A stretch of DNA of 64,000 bases, from contig OX393569.1 of assembly GCA_947652115.1 (NCBI GenBank), positions 8,000,606 to 8,064,605 of the forward strand. Reading direction: 5' to 3'. Positions 1-12,349 of this stretch are shown in pieces. The DNA comes from Blastomussa wellsi. Taxonomy: Eukaryota; Cnidaria; Anthozoa; Scleractinia; Plerogyridae. The number at the start of each line of letters is the position of its first letter. Position 1 is the stretch's first letter. The notes under the pieces were generated by a model. The model was not told the DNA's origin and searched no databases. It saw only the letters and a program-made list of their open reading frames with translations. The position numbers and the translations under genes are program-made.

Positions 1-565
1 GAAGATTCACGCGAGGACGGTGTTGAGCGTTTTCGTGGATCGCGCGATATGATGGTTTTGGCGTGAAATTTCAAATGGGCGAACATGATTTTATTCTCCC
101 TCATGACATATTTTACACTGTATTCATAATGCATAAAACCATATTACGACGTTTTAAACAAGCATCGACTTTAAAACCTTCGTTAATAATACTACTACTT
201 ATAGGCTATTTGTGGTGACTGTAAGACCTACAGTTTCAGCAACTGAACACACTGCAAAAACCTAAAGAACTGTTAATTTATCTGTCGCTGGCGTCCATCA
301 CGGATATTATACATTAGACTATTTGAAGTCGGTCTTTCTTTGTAAGCGTCAAATGAGCAGCTTCACATCGGAAACTAGGCGAACAAAACAAGGCAGTGAT
401 CGAAAGAGGTTTGCAGCTCGCGCACACTTGTCTCGCCTCTCGTCTTGACGCCTTTACCGCACTGCCTTTCTAAATTTCGAGAGAAAAACAAGAAGCAAAG
501 GAGTCTAATATTACATAAAAAAGACGACAGTAGTAATTGTTTTTTTTATTATTTATGATTCTAAA
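1..565. other. Non-coding, probably intron 6 of paralog 1
   Basis: No exon with a C1A block (LSEQQL, CxGG) was found on the minus strand. No gene or repeat recognised. Confidence 0.5.
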
Positions 566-751
566 TGGGCCATTTCCGAGTTCTCTTTTGCCTCGGCGTA
601 AAAACGAGTCTAAGTGCGAAACTATTCATATGGAAATGTGTTTTACCTGTATGTCCATTCTCATGCAAAACAAGCTCACTTCCATATGAATAGTTTCGCA
701 CTTAGACTCGTTTTGAAACTGAGGGAAAAGAGAACTCGGAAATGGACTATT
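566..751. mobile_element. Palindromic MITE next to the Cys-exon donor of paralog 1
   Basis: Two arms of about 75 bp (GCCATTTCCGAGTTCTCTTTT, AAACGAGTCTAAGTGCGAAA, CTATTCATATGGAA) face each other around a 40-bp loop. The element ends about 15 bp from the splice donor of exon 6 (766). Confidence 0.85.
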
Positions 752-766
752 GTGATCACAACATAC

Positions 767-3700
767 CTGAATAAAATTCGCGCCTTCAACTGCTCCAGCG
801 GCAGCGAAAGCCCAACAAGAACCACAAGTTCCTTGGCCTTTTGGAGGAATTACAGCACCTGGGAGATAATAACAGTTTTCTAAAGTAAGAAATGGCCATT
901 AAAGGCACATGAATCCTTTTATTAACCTGGCACATGTAGAAAAACACACTGTAAATACTACGGCCGAGCAACTAACGATTATGGATGTCAAAAACCGACC
1001 GAGATTGATTATTGAAGCAAAGTACATCAGTGTGAATCATAAATATTCCACAAAAATTTCTAAAGCACCATCCTCGCTTGTCATTGCAGCCGAGATTTGT
1101 GATCATTCAGTTAATATAAGTCGACAGGTATAGAAGATGGCTTAAAACAGAGTCAACGTCAACAAGCAGGTCTAGCCGAAACCTAAACGGTCGAAAGGCA
1201 AACAACACCACATGAAAATACTGCCCGACTTGCCAGGCGGATAGAATCGCCTCATTCACCATGCTAAACAGTACCACATGAAACAAAAACCAATGTTTTT
1301 AGTCTGCCGTCTTATAAACGCCCAGACCGGTCAGAAGAATATAGAAAATGGTTGTTGAGGAAATTCCTACCGTATTTTCTCCAGTCTAATTCATCAGGGA
1401 CATGGCCATATCGACTCTTCTTTTTTATTTTTTCCCGCTTTTCGCTGTAATAATCTCTGTCATAACCAGTCCCTTGGTCGACGTCCTCGTCATCGAAGTC
1501 ACGTGACCCGTAGCCTCCATCTCCGGGCATGAGTCCTTTGTGGTTTTCAAATTCTTCATCTGTCATATCCGCGAAGTGATTGACAGTTAAATGGAACGGG
1601 TTGCCTTTCATGTTCATGGAACGAATATATCTAACGAAAACGAATAAAGACGCTATTAATGCAGCTTAGTCCCAACATAGAAAGTCATCTTTCGTTATGT
1701 ATAAAAAGAAACCTTGAAATAGCAGTTTATCGAGGTAGAAAAACAACAAGGAGGCATCAACAGGCTGATGGCTTTTATTGGCGATGATCGAGAAAGATTG
1801 TAATTTTTCAAGATGCGTCCCATGACAGAGCTTCCTCAACATTTGTTGCGAGTGCAATCTGACAATGTTTTTGAGGAGGAAAAAATGTGCTCCTTTTAAT
1901 TACATCAGAAACATTTCGGTTTGAAGCCTTAATTTCACAGATTATACTGACAAACAAAAAACAGGTTTAAATTTGAATGTGATTTTAAAATCGTTGGTGC
2001 GCCGATGATATCGGATAAGATTTTGTTGCCTCAAATCACACAATATTATTTATAGCCTGCATAGCCGGCGGATTGTTTTGGTAGCCCGCTCGATCGTACA
2101 AAGCAGTGAAAGTCGCGAAACCGGAAGCCGAAAACTGAGAGGCAAAGCCGCGAGGGGCCTGAGGGAGAGCGAGGTTTCGCGGCTTTCACTGCTTGTTTCG
2201 ATCGAGCGCGCAACCAAAATAAACCGCCAGCTACGCAGGCTATATTATTTAACAAACCTTAAATTGTGTCTGAAAATGTGTTTCCTTTTTTGGTGCTCCA
2301 TTTTGTCCTTGTATTCCCTATTGTGTTTCTTCCGGAACGCGTGGAAGTCCTCCTCTACAGGGTCCTCCTCGTGGTGGAGCTTGGCGAACTCTCCCATAGG
2401 GTTCAGGGACATTGTGGCGCCATCGCTGCCTTTCGACCTCTTGTCGATGTTCCAGCACCATTTGTCATGATTTACTGAAATAAACCGCAACATGGTTAAT
2501 TATATTGGTGTAAATACTACTTTAGAGCGGTTTTTACTAGAGCGTCAAGTGATTGGCGTTTGCTACTACACTTATTAACCAGTTTACTTGTGTTGGCTTT
2601 GCGATACTCAATAGACTTTATTCACGATAGCCGCAATGTTTGTTTTCACATTGTAATGCAAATTAAGCACGTGATTTGTGAGGGGCAAACAAGTCTAAAT
2701 CGACAAATTTCAGCTCATTTCTTATCATGTTTAACGCAATTTTAATATTTGGCACTTTATTAAAAAGAAAACGGCTTGCGTAGTTAACAAATGACGTCAA
2801 GGTATCGAGTGACTATTTCAAGCTAACCTTATAATGAAATCATTATTCCAAAACTTGGCTCTCTCAAGCGTGGCTTTACCGCAGTTACTTCACTATTTAG
2901 ACAGTCCGATTTTCCGAGAAACGGCATCATTTCAATGTTTGCCCCCTGGCAGTCAACGTGGCTAATTTGCATTACAATATGAAAACCATCATGGCGGCTA
3001 TCGTGAATATGGTCTATTGAAAATTATATAATAACCAAATCAATGCGCGCGCTCTGATTGGTCAATCAGCTATGGTTTATTGTGCCAGTAAACTCATGGA
3101 AAAATCGCGCGTCTTCTGAATTATTATATAAAAGCAATAGACCACAAGTTTCTATGGTTCTTGGCTGATAAACCACTTGGGATGTTGGAAGAACACTCGA
3201 AGAATTCGTAAATCACTCGCCTGCGGCTCGTGATTTACAAATTCTTCTCGTGTTCTGCCAACATCCCGCGTGGTTTATCAGCTTATAAACCATAGAAACT
3301 TGTGGTCTATTGCTTAACTAAACAGTGACTAAATACGTTTTTATTGGGACAGTGGTTAAAGAAATATACAGACTCAGATTCAGTGTCTTTGACATAACAA
3401 CCTTCTTAATTTGTAAGCGACGACAGTAGACCGACTACCTCTAGCTAGGACCATCATTCTAAAAGTCTGTTTGAATTGTCACCAAACTCTGCAACTGAAA
3501 GCTAAATTCGTAAGCGTCCGCTCTTGGAATCAACCGTTATGGCTTTTGCAAATTACTGACTGTTCATCTCTTTGTTTTTCAAGATTGTTAAAGCTATACG
3601 CTACCTGATCAGTATTTACAATAATAAATCACTTCCTAATTTAAAGTGCGAGATGATATACAACTGTAGAAAGAGTATTAGACTGAGACTGATGTAAAAA

Positions 3701-6700
3701 GCTTTATGCTAGAAGCTCTGGTAAGTGACCAGTCTCTATTGTTTCAACGTGTGGTCGCTTTAAGAGCTAGATTTTCTCAAATTCGTTCCCTTCTTTTCTG
3801 CGGTCTAGCAGTAGACCCGGGCCGGCGCTACCCGGACGCGACTCCACGATGGATGCCCTTCGTTTGTGAGCTCGACCTGTTGGCAAGTGCACTCTTCCCC
3901 GTCGAAAATCCTGAGATGGTCGTCTGCAAATCGCAATTCAGTCGATCAAGGAAAGCTTTTACTAAGAAATGGAACCTCTTCTTCCTTTGTTTTTGTCCTC
4001 TCCCCCTTTTTTTGTGTTTGTACTCAGTTTTCTCGTGCCAGTTCGTATCTCTTTTTTTTTGCGTACACAATATGTTATCTTATTGTAATTGTTCTTTTCT
4101 TAGATTGTATGGGATTGTAACGTAATTTGTAAGTGTACTGTTATGTCAATAAAGTCAAAAGTTTAAAAAAAAGAAGTTTCATTTCAAGAGAATTGCGTTA
4201 ACAGATATAGCAGCACGATCTGCCCAAGTTTACTTACAGTGTGGAATCTCAAACACATCAGGGTCGTCATCTGGGTCATAATCCCACTCCTCGAAGCTGT
4301 GATACCGAATAACGTACTTGTCGTAGTAAGAAACCAACAGGGTGTCGTAGCCGTTCATTTCAAAGTACACAGGCTTAGGTGGGTTGGTCTTGGTCGCGTA
4401 AAATACGTACGAGTTGTTACGTTCAAACACGGTCAGGTTGTAGCTCCATTTGGTGCAGAGGACGCCATCGATTGTTGCATCACCTTGGTACTGAAAAGAA
4501 GGACACAAAATAATTGTCCTTTCAGTGTACTAGTCTACATTGCCATAACTAAACATTGGTTTCCAGTCAGAGAATGAATTGACTAGGGGCGTTAGTCTAG
4601 GCTAGAGCTACTCCCCCCCCCCACTCCCCACCCCCTGTTGAGTTACCCTCCGACATTTTTTCAGGTTTCCCAACAGCTCGCCAGTACGCATTTACATTTA
4701 TACTCCTGAGAGTAAAGAGGCAATGTAAGGCGGAGTTTAACTCTTATGCACCAGTCATGTGAAACCCTCGCACCCCCCCCCCCCCCCCATTGTGGGATAC
4801 CCGGGGCAAACGGGAGGTTTTCACCTCGTTTTCACTCGATTTAGGTTCCCCGGTAGTCGGGGGATGCCCCCTTTTTTCACGGCTTCGTTGTACAATGCGA
4901 GAGCTGAGGGGGGCAGGTGGTTGTTTTGGTAGGGAAATCACTCGTGGTTTGCGACCTCTTTTTAAAGACTGGGTTGAGGTTGCATGTTCACACAAAATAT
5001 GGAGACTGAACAACTGATGAAGAAGGTATGTTTGCCTAAACAGTTGTCTGCTTCAGGTGCAGTATTGATAAAAGTGAGTTTATTCTATTTTTTCAATGGA
5101 TTGCAAAACAAAAAAGAAAGTAAACGAGGAGGAAGGGAAACAAATAAGCAACCTTGACTTCAGTGCTATGAAAAAATCCTGTGAAAGCTCCAGAGGGCGG
5201 GGGAGTTCACTGCATTTCACTGACAGTAAAAGTGAATGCCCCGGGTATCCCCTAATGGGGATTTCACATGGCTGGTGCATTAATAGACAAAGTGGGTTGC
5301 CCAAGAACATAACACGTTGACGTCGGGCAGCAATCGTGCTAGTGCAACGATATCCAGCAGACAGTTTATTTCCCCAGACTGTATCCAACCAGGGGAATAA
5401 ATGAGTAGCGTAAGTTTTCGAGAAAACCCTTAATTCCTAGTCGCTGCTACAGAAACTCAAGTGAAGCACCATTCTGATAACTTACTAGCCTGAAAAATCT
5501 TGATCCTTAGGTGATGTTACACGGAACGATTGTTAACGACGATTTCTAACGGCGATTTTTAATTCATGTTACACTGGACAACTTTTAACGCAACATAATT
5601 GCAACAACGTGCTGCAACGGTATGTAACACGACACGATTTTTAACGCAACCTAATTTTGAACATGCGTACTGCTCGAGCGGACGCTAATATCACGCGATG
5701 GTACCCGAACCAACGCCAACAAAATTCAGGCAACAATGTTGCAGGTTTAGCGCATGTCACACAACGACGATTTTTAACATAATAATTGCGTTACAAATCG
5801 TCGTTAAAAATCGTCCCGTGTAACATCACCTTAAAAGGGGATTAGCACAATGAAACAAAATCATCTTTCGTAATGTATAAAATGTCCACAAATCAAAAGA
5901 AATCTTGAAATAGTAGTTAACCAATGTAGAGAAACAACAAAAACGTAACAACAGGCTGAAAAGAAACAAGGTGGCTTTGAATGGCGAAGATTGAAAGGGA
6001 TTGTCGGTAATTGAAAAATTTGAAAGATTTAGGTTACATTTTTCAAGATGCCATTCGTTACAGAGCTGCTTTACCTACGTCCCTGAATAACATTCAACGA
6101 ACAACGTTCATCTGATGATTTGGATTATCATATTAATGCTGTTCGATCAAATAACGCGGCATCAAGGGGCCAGAGAGGGCCACTGAGGGTCTCGACTGGG
6201 ATATGTCAAATACCATTTCACTTGTTCTTACCTACACACGGTCCGCCATTACTAGCGAAGTTTTATTTTCCTTCTAAATATTAGATCGGCCTTTTCGCGG
6301 ACGTCTCAAGGAACAGACTTCAGTTCCAAAATTCAGTCTAAAAATTACTTTAGCGGAATTGACATCAGTCCCAAAGCCTGGAATGGGAGTGTCCCCTCAT
6401 TTTCTCTCTTTCTCAAGAAAACCTTGAAACTGATGTAAATGTAAATGTAATTGCAAATTTAATGTCAAACACAGGGAGTGCTTACGCGATCACCCGAGCC
6501 AGAGGCTCATGATAAAGTGCTTGACAATAATCCAGATCGAATTGGAATTTTGAAATGTTGGTTTTTGAGGAGAGGGGAAAACCGGACTACCCGGAGAAAA
6601 ACCTCTCGGAGCAAGGAAGAGAACCAACAAACAAACTCAACCCAGATATGACGCCGGGTCCGAAAATGGAACCCTGGACATACTGGTGGGAGGCGACCGC

Positions 6701-9129
6701 TCTCACCACTGCGCCAACCCTGCTCCCCATAACATGACGTTTTATGATACACAGCATTAAGATAACCACTGACTAGTTTATAATTCTCATCCTCGGGGAC
6801 CCAACGGAGGATAGTCGGGGCAAAACGGCACATACCGGCACTTTCGTTGCGCCAATTTTATGGTTCGCTTTACTTCGTTTCACAATGAAAAACAGCCCTT
6901 GGACCTGCGTAGCGCCGTGTATATCTTTACAAATCGTTGTGATTGCGGTTTTTCTACACGTTACAATGATGTCTGGTACGAGCATCTCTACAAAGAGATC
7001 CGGCAACAAGAAGTACTAGTGTCATTCTGTGTTGTATGGCTCACTGAATTCCATAGTTTCAATCATATGTACTTTGCGGTATTGCTTATTGCAGTTTGCT
7101 TGCTGCAGTATTGGTATAGCGCCTGCAATCAACTCTCTCTAAGACAAACACCAACTGTCCGTCTTATAGAGGTACCCGGCTTATATAGAGTTAAGCTACG
7201 GTAAAATGACTGAAAGACGGAGTGCAGGGACCAACAACAGTTGTCTATCTTATTGAGGTATCCGGATTCTAGAGAGTTTAGATACAGTAAAATGACTGAG
7301 AAACGGCCCGCAGTGACCAACACCAGTTGTTCGCTTTACAGATGTCCCCGACTCAGGGGCGGATCCAGGATTTTTCTCAGGAGGGGGTGCACCACTAAGG
7401 AATGAGGTAACTGATGGGTGACGTAAGCAAACTACTAGCTGTATTAGAAAGCCACAGGTCATCTCAGGAGGGGGTGCGCACCCCCTGCACCCTCCCCCTA
7501 GATCCGCCCCTGCGACTTATAGAGAGTTTAGATACACTAAAATGGCTGAACGGCTCGCAGGGACAAACACCAGTTGAGGTGTCCGCTTACAGCAGTGCCC
7601 GTAAGTTGTTTGTAAATCCTTCAGACTGTGACTTGTCACACATTGCGTGGTAGAGCTGCATGTATGCACGAACTCACTACAATGCGTGACACTGATCTAC
7701 TGACCAAGCAGTCAAATAAACTGTTTACCTTAAAATCCTCCAGACGAGACTTAAACGGCCAGGCCGCGTTACACGGTAGAATGGACTGGGCTTTAGCCTT
7801 ACGAGTCTTGGAGCCATACCTCTTCCAGCAGCCCGTAAAATGGCGATGATTCTTGTGTCGCTTGTATGAGAACTTTGGGATGATTTTGAAAAACATTCCA
7901 TGTCTTCCCAAATCCCCTCTCTGAAAGGTTTTCACTTCACCTAATATAAGCATCATAGATCAAATAAAATGGGCAATAGACAGTAGTCTCCCTCTTCCTC
8001 CCTCCTTCTTAAATCAGTCTACAATCCTACTCCGTCCAAATTTGCTTCTAACTGAAGTTAGAAGAGCAAATATTTCACCACAATCGAGTTTACGAAAATT
8101 CAAAATTTATTCTTCAGACTGACCAGAAAAACTGAAAAGGACAACACCTTGAATTTCGAAAAGGGGTTGGAATGTGGCAATTAGCCCCCTTTGATTCACT
8201 CCTTTTTCGATGTCAACAAAGAGCACTAAATATACATATATCTATTTTTAAACGCAAAAAAGGTTTGGATTCCGAAAAAAATGCTTTAAAATAATGCAAT
8301 TTAATGCTCGAATTCTAAGTCTGAGGGCTGTTGATCTTAAACAATTAAGAATCGGTTAGATCCAATTGTGCAATTTCTAAACGAAAACGCCCCTGGCCTG
8401 AACACGGTTTATCAAGGCATTCGCCGTTAATGTCATATTAATTTTAAGATCCGACAACCCAGTCAAACATTCTCGGAACTTAAAGTAGTTCTTCTAACCT
8501 TCTAGAGAGGTAATTCATCGCTCAAGGCTTTTATCTGTCGCTTAAAAAAAGTTAACGGTAAGAAACTTCTGATTTTACTGTAACCCCGCGAAAAGTACGT
8601 TGCTAAAATCAAAGGTATTTTTCTATTTATATCTCTCAAAATACTTCGTGCGAAGGAAGTTTGTCTGTTGTAGCTTCATTTAATAATCGAACCACTGTAA
8701 TTTCTAGTAAATAACACTGTTTCAGTGTTTTTGCAAATTCTGCTGGTACCTACGCTTTTACACTAAAAACTAAAAACACTGTAAAAGATAAAATCAAACG
8801 GAAAACCCTGAATTTCAGAGGAAGATATCTGATAATAATTTTAGTTCCTGATCACTAGTAATGTTCATCTTACCGTGGTAATAATCAATTCGACTCTTAT
8901 CATACGTTTGACTGTGCCAGACTTCGAACGGCTCGCTAATGTTGCTTGTAGGAAGCGAGAGAACACCAGTTGCATGGTATTCAGAGGGAAAATGCAAACT
9001 CCTCAAATCTCCGCCGGGTTTGTCATCTTGCTCTGATTTGCTGACGATCTCTTTGACAGGTGAACTTCCAACAAATATCCAGTGCCCGAGAATTGTAAAA
9101 CAAAGACAAATCGCTCTTCCATACGGCAT
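767..9129 (-). CDS. Papain-family (C1A) cysteine protease, 26/29-kDa/CfaD-like, paralog 1 (3' part beyond left edge)
   Basis: Predicted secreted lysosomal/digestive-type cysteine protease. Six exons were read on the minus strand: 9129-8874, 7940-7729, 4490-4238, 2474-2258, 1630-1371, 858-767, all GT-AG with cumulative phases 1,0,1,2,1,0. Exon 1 gives a hydrophobic signal peptide and the family stretch [10 protein letters not shown]...EPFEVW...SRIDYYHG; exon 2 has QRGDLGRHG. Exons 4-5 form an I29 propeptide with the ERFNIN spacing ([20 protein letters not shown]). Exon 5 ends in LDWRKYG after a charged Asp/Lys/Tyr-rich linker. Exon 6 carries oxyanion Gln408 and catalytic Cys414 in [10 protein letters not shown]. 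The exons for the His and Asn residues are not visible in bases 1-766, so the gene either continues off the window or is truncated. An in-frame ATG at 9153 is an alternative start; 9129 is preferred because it directly precedes the hydrophobic segment. Head to head with paralog 2. Confidence 0.85.
1640..2043. other. Intron 4 of paralog 1, dispersed repeat fragment
   Basis: 1670-1830 (AAAGTCATCTTTCGTTATGTATAA ... TTTTTCAAGATGC) resembles 5860-6055; both look like diverged copies of a MITE of the TTAA type. Otherwise nothing seen. Confidence 0.45.
2053..2242. mobile_element. MITE with 9-bp target duplication (Mutator-like)
   Basis: Inverted termini TAGCCTGCATAGCCGGCGG / CCGCCAGCTACGCAGGCTA are flanked by a perfect 9-bp duplication TATTATTTA (2044-2052 and 2243-2251). 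The interior has a second inverted pair (GAAAGTCGCGAAAC / GTTTCGCGGCTTTC). The duplication ends 6 bp from the splice donor of exon 4 of paralog 1. A relative is at 46093-46249. Confidence 0.88.
3132..3315. mobile_element. Palindromic MITE (near-perfect 180-bp hairpin)
   Basis: The arms AAGCAATAGACCACAAGTTTCTATGG ... and their complement differ at only a few bases. Inside, GCTGATAAACCAC / GTGGTTTATCAGC and GTAAATCAC / GTGATTTAC continue the stem. Intron 3 of paralog 1. Confidence 0.88.
3700..4172 (+). mobile_element. Probable 3' end of a non-LTR retrotransposon or retroposed transcript
   Basis: A T-rich 3'-UTR-like stretch ends in GTCAATAAAGTC (polyadenylation signal) and an A-rich tail at 4163-4172. 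The upstream part (about 3780-3960) is GC-richer and transcript-like, but no protein domain was recognised. The left border is uncertain. Intron 3 of paralog 1. Confidence 0.4.
4747..5279. mobile_element. Harbinger-like MITE, TTA target duplication
   Basis: Termini TGCACCAGTCATGTGAAACCC and the complement of GGGGATTTCACATGGCTGGTGCA, flanked by TTA on both sides (4744-4746, 5280-5282). Subterminal GGGATACCCGGGGCA / TGCCCCGGGTATCCC is also inverted. Contains a poly-C run. Related layout to 21219-21724. Confidence 0.82.
5509..5834. mobile_element. TIR MITE (AGGTGATGTTACACGG family)
   Basis: Inverted ends AGGTGATGTTACACGGAACGATT / AATCGTCCCGTGTAACATCACCT, with repeated CGATTTTTAACG motifs inside. 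Intron 2 of paralog 1. No convincing target duplication. Confidence 0.8.
5835..6569. other. Intron 2 of paralog 1, no gene
   Basis: 5860-6055 is the dispersed repeat fragment shared with 1670-1830. The rest shows nothing recognisable. Confidence 0.45.
6570..6733 (-). mobile_element. tRNA-derived SINE
   Basis: On the minus strand the element opens with GGGGAGCAGGGTTGGCGCAGTGGTGAGAGCGG (A-box-like) followed by CCAGGGTTCCA (B-box-like), then a body GAGTTTGTTTGTTGGTTCTC ... GAGAGGTTTTTCTCCGGGTA. Pol III-type retroposon; no coding potential. Confidence 0.7.
7145..7602. repeat. About 85-bp tandem repeat, ~4 diverged units, split by a MITE
   Basis: Units share CACCAGTTGT, GAGGTACCCGG, TAGAGAGTTTAGATACAGTAAAATGACTGA and GCAGGGACCAA. 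The third unit is interrupted by the element at 7356-7511. In intron 2 of protease paralog 1. Confidence 0.8.
7356..7511. mobile_element. MITE with CAGGGGCGGATC termini
   Basis: Inverted ends CAGGGGCGGATCCAGG / CCTAGATCCGCCCCTG. It is inserted in the third unit of a tandem repeat, with CGACT repeated on both sides (CGACT before, CGACT after). Non-coding. Confidence 0.85.
7960..8870. other. Intron 1 of paralog 1, AT-rich, nothing recognised
   Basis: No exon, repeat or element border identified. Confidence 0.5.
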
Positions 9130-9153
9130 ATCACAAACCGGAGCTTCCCACAC

Positions 9154-9661
9154 AATTTAGACAGGTCGAGCTTCCGACTCGCACGAGACCACCACCCACT
9201 TACAAGTCGAGTATTTAAAGTATCTATTTCACGCTCCATCCATCATGTCATACGGTATTTATGTGATATCGCGGTGTGGGAATGAACCCGAGTCATTTTA
9301 AGCCCGTTTGGAGGATAAACGAGCATGTTTATGCGTGAATCGCACAGTGTATTACATCACTGAGGAACAACGGTGCAGTGACCGAACATCAACTGCCAAA
9401 ACATTCCATATATGGGCATGCGACATAGCGGGCACCAGTTACGGCAGTAACTTAACTTTCTGCGATAAGAATGGAAGCGAAAACGGTCCAAAGCTCGGGA
9501 TCATGAACTATTTGCAATTTTCCTGAAGTTACAATGAGATAATGAAGCGATAGTGATCTGTAATTTAATCAGTTAAACATACTTTATAGGAGGGTGTAGA
9601 AAAGACAACCAAAATCTGGTCGTATATTTAAGAAGTGATTGAGTTTTCCCTCTTCCGGTGG
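9154..9661. promoter_or_regulatory. Upstream region of paralog 1 (promoter expected, not resolved)
   Basis: This is the 5' flank of paralog 1 in the head-to-head pair. An AT-rich ACTTTAAATACTC on the minus strand at about 9207-9220 could be a weak TATA box; nothing else stands out. Confidence 0.25.
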
Positions 9662-10343
9662 TATTACCTAATTTCAAACCGAGGGGGACAAGGTACGAGT
9701 CAACAAATTAAGGGATTAGCAACTGTTGATCCACATAGTCAGAAAGTGCACACCAAGCTTTAAAAAATCCCCACGTTTGGTGTTACTGCGGTTTTCAATA
9801 ACATGCGAACTCTGAAGTTCAAAACCGAACCAACGATTGCGTTTTTCGCTGCCGTCAATCATAATTACGGTAAAAGTTAATGAAACTTGAAAATCAGAAA
9901 CAAACAAAATGGATCGAAGTCTACCAATCACAACTGACAGACGTGGCCTTTTGACCCTGTTGAAGTGTACCTCTGTTTTCTGAGAGGTCCGCTTGATGAT
10001 TGACGGCAGCGAAAAACGTAACCGTCGACATGAGCAGAGTTCGCATGTTTCTGAAAACTGCAGTAATAGACCCAATATTAAGCGAGAAACAGCCAGTTAA
10101 AAACGTCAGAATTTACAAAGAAATGTATGGCCACAGGGACGCTGCCTCCGAATTACCAAACATTTCTTTGTAATTTTGACGTATTTAAATGGCTGTATCT
10201 CAGTCAAAACTAGCCCGATTAACACCAAACCTGGGGAGTTTGTCAACCTCGGTGTGCTCTTTTTGACTTTGTGGATCAATAGTTGCTAATCCCATAATGA
10301 ACAGACTCGTACCTAGTCTCTTTCGGTTTGAAATCAGGCAATA
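9662..10343. mobile_element. TIR element of 680 bp between paralogs 1 and 2
   Basis: Ends TATTACCTAATTTCAAACCGA and the complement of TCGGTTTGAAATCAGGCAATA. Further inverted pairs are GGTACGAGTC / GACTCGTACC and GGGATTAGCAACTGTTGATCCACA / TGTGGATCAATAGTTGCTAATCCC. No gene inside. Confidence 0.75.
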
Positions 10344-10660
10344 AAAGAAATTAGTCGTACTAACGAGCTGATTGTAACACAGGTTCCGCAGCTATTTTTT
10401 CTGCATTTCACTGAGGAATATCAAAAAAAGTTTCATTTTAAGTTCAAAACAACATCAGAATGAAGATTTGAGAAACTGAAATAGCAAAATAATGGATTTT
10501 CTCAATGCAAGTTGTTGGTGTAAAATTAATATCCATTTAATGCTAGCAAACGATTTAACACAAGCCGCGTTGAAGCTGGAGTTTTAGACAGCACCAATAT
10601 GTTCACTCATAAAAAGGGAGGTTTTACTATCGCCTTTTTAATTACTTTTCTAACCATTTA

Positions 10661-10911
10661 AGTAGAAACTCTAAATGATTGCATAGCAAAAGCTACCATT
10701 TTATGTACTTTTAAGCCAAAAATAACGAAAAATCTTGCCTTCAAAGAGGAACACGCGCGCGATCGTTTTCTATCGGCGATTAGTAGAAACTCACCTGCGT
10801 TCTATTAGAAATCACTGAATCTATTTGAAGGCAAGATTTTTCTTTGTTTTTCGCTTAAAAATACATAGAATGGTAGCTTTTGGAATGCAATCCTTAAAAG
10901 AGTTTCTACTA
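10661..10911. mobile_element. Palindromic MITE
   Basis: Arms AGTAGAAACTCTAAATGATTGCAT ... AAAATCTTGCCTTCAAA and their imperfect complement (TTTGAAGGCAAGATTTTTC ... GAGTTTCTACT) surround a centre with CGCGCGCGATCG. Confidence 0.75.
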
Positions 10912-10934
10912 AAACAATCAGAATACTCACCCTC

Positions 10935-11143
10935 GTTTTCTATGAGCGAAAGTCAACTCGGCTGCGCCTCGATGACTATTCGCTCATAGAAAACTCGGGC
11001 TCGTAGTCTCATTGTTAAATAGAAAACAGTCGGAGAACCAATCAGATTCACACATTTCCAATAGAACACAACTGAGTTTCTATTAATCGATATTAGCAGA
11101 AACTCAGTAGTGTTCTATTGGAAATGCGTGAATGTGATTGGTT
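10935..11143. repeat. Two adjacent palindromes
   Basis: First: GTTTTCTATGAGCGAA ... TTCGCTCATAGAAAAC (10935-10995). Second: CCAATCAGATTCACACATTTCCAATAGAACAC and its complement (11039-11143). MITE-derived; the TTCGCTCATAGAAA motif recurs at 12568 and, changed, at 45787. Confidence 0.7.
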
Positions 11144-11666
11144 CTATCACTGTTTTCTATTCGCCAATAGAAAACAATCGCGCGCGTGTTGGTAGAATGG
11201 TAGCTATTGGAATGCTATTCACATTTCCTGTAGAATCGCATAGCTCATAGAATTCTCGCACTCTGATTGGCTATAGATGCGGGGGTATTTAGCGTGGAAT
11301 TGCGACTTGAAAGCGAGGCTCTGTGCGATATTGCACCGCCTCACAAGATTGTTTGTTGATCTAAAACAATCCGTCAAGCGTAAGTACAAAACATAAGCGA
11401 AAGTCGAGCGATCCAGAAAGAAACTAAGCATCACAATGACTGAAACCTGCTGAAACGACCACAAAAATAGTAGCCAAAGCCTGTGAATCTTTTTGTATCA
11501 CAAAAATCGTTTTCGACCACAAAAATAGTAGCCAAAGCCTGTGAAATATTCTAGACGTTAGAAAAATAAATGACTTCTATTTGTGCGATATCGGTTTTTC
11601 GCGTGAAATTTAACGATTCCCCCGTCAGATGATGAATTTTCCCGCGCGATGACGTAATTAGCAGTA

Positions 11667-12184
11667 TAGAGCGTTTTCACGTGACGTCATTAAATTCTAA
11701 AATCCAAAACCAAAAGAGCCACCAAACGTTTTATACTCATTAGGCACAAGAGGTGCGAAATTTATATCTGTGTACAACTTTTCAGCTCAACAGCGTCCTT
11801 CGTTTGGAAACTAGCACAGTTTGAATTTCAGAGTTATGGCGGTGCGTGACATACAGTTACGATCATGTATGTCGAAAAACACATACTTATCTCGCGAGAT
11901 TTAGCCATTTGAGTAGTTTAAGTATTAGGAGAAGCGTTTATATGAATATTTGTTTGTTCAGAACAGGTAGCCAGTCGATTAGATAACCAAAGTAAACTCC
12001 AGATGTTTACACTATTTCCAGCCGCCATGTTGGTGTTCCAAGTTTGGAAGTTTGGAATAACGCACACGCCTGAAACATGGAGAAGTGTTTTCTTTATTTA
12101 TGTTCTATAACCTCGTAGTTTCTTGACTCTGTCTACTGAATGGTTTTCGATTTACTTTTTTGGTCACGTGAGTGAAAACGCTCT
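11667..12184. mobile_element. TIR MITE (AGAGCGTTTTCACGTGA family)
   Basis: Inverted ends TATAGAGCGTTTTCACGTGAC and GGTCACGTGAGTGAAAACGCTCTATA. No coding sequence recognised inside. A single end of the same family is at about 45701. Confidence 0.78.
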
Positions 12185-12349
12185 ATAATATATGCAAGGT
12201 TAGGTGGTCAGTTCGCAAAGTTTGCCAATGAATCGGATCAGCCCTCCCCCCTCCCCCCACCCCCCTCTTCGCTGACATCCTTGTCGTACTCCTCGACAGG
12301 AATCACTTATCCCTAATTAATCAAAGAAAGGGATAATGTTCAATCTTAA

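Noticed and set aside
3706..4125. 139-aa plus-strand ORF as a gene
   Set aside because: The C-terminal half is T-rich 3'-UTR-like sequence leading to a polyadenylation signal; no domain recognised.
9716..10075. 119-aa minus-strand ORF
   Set aside because: Lies entirely within a TIR element and shows no domain or splice context.
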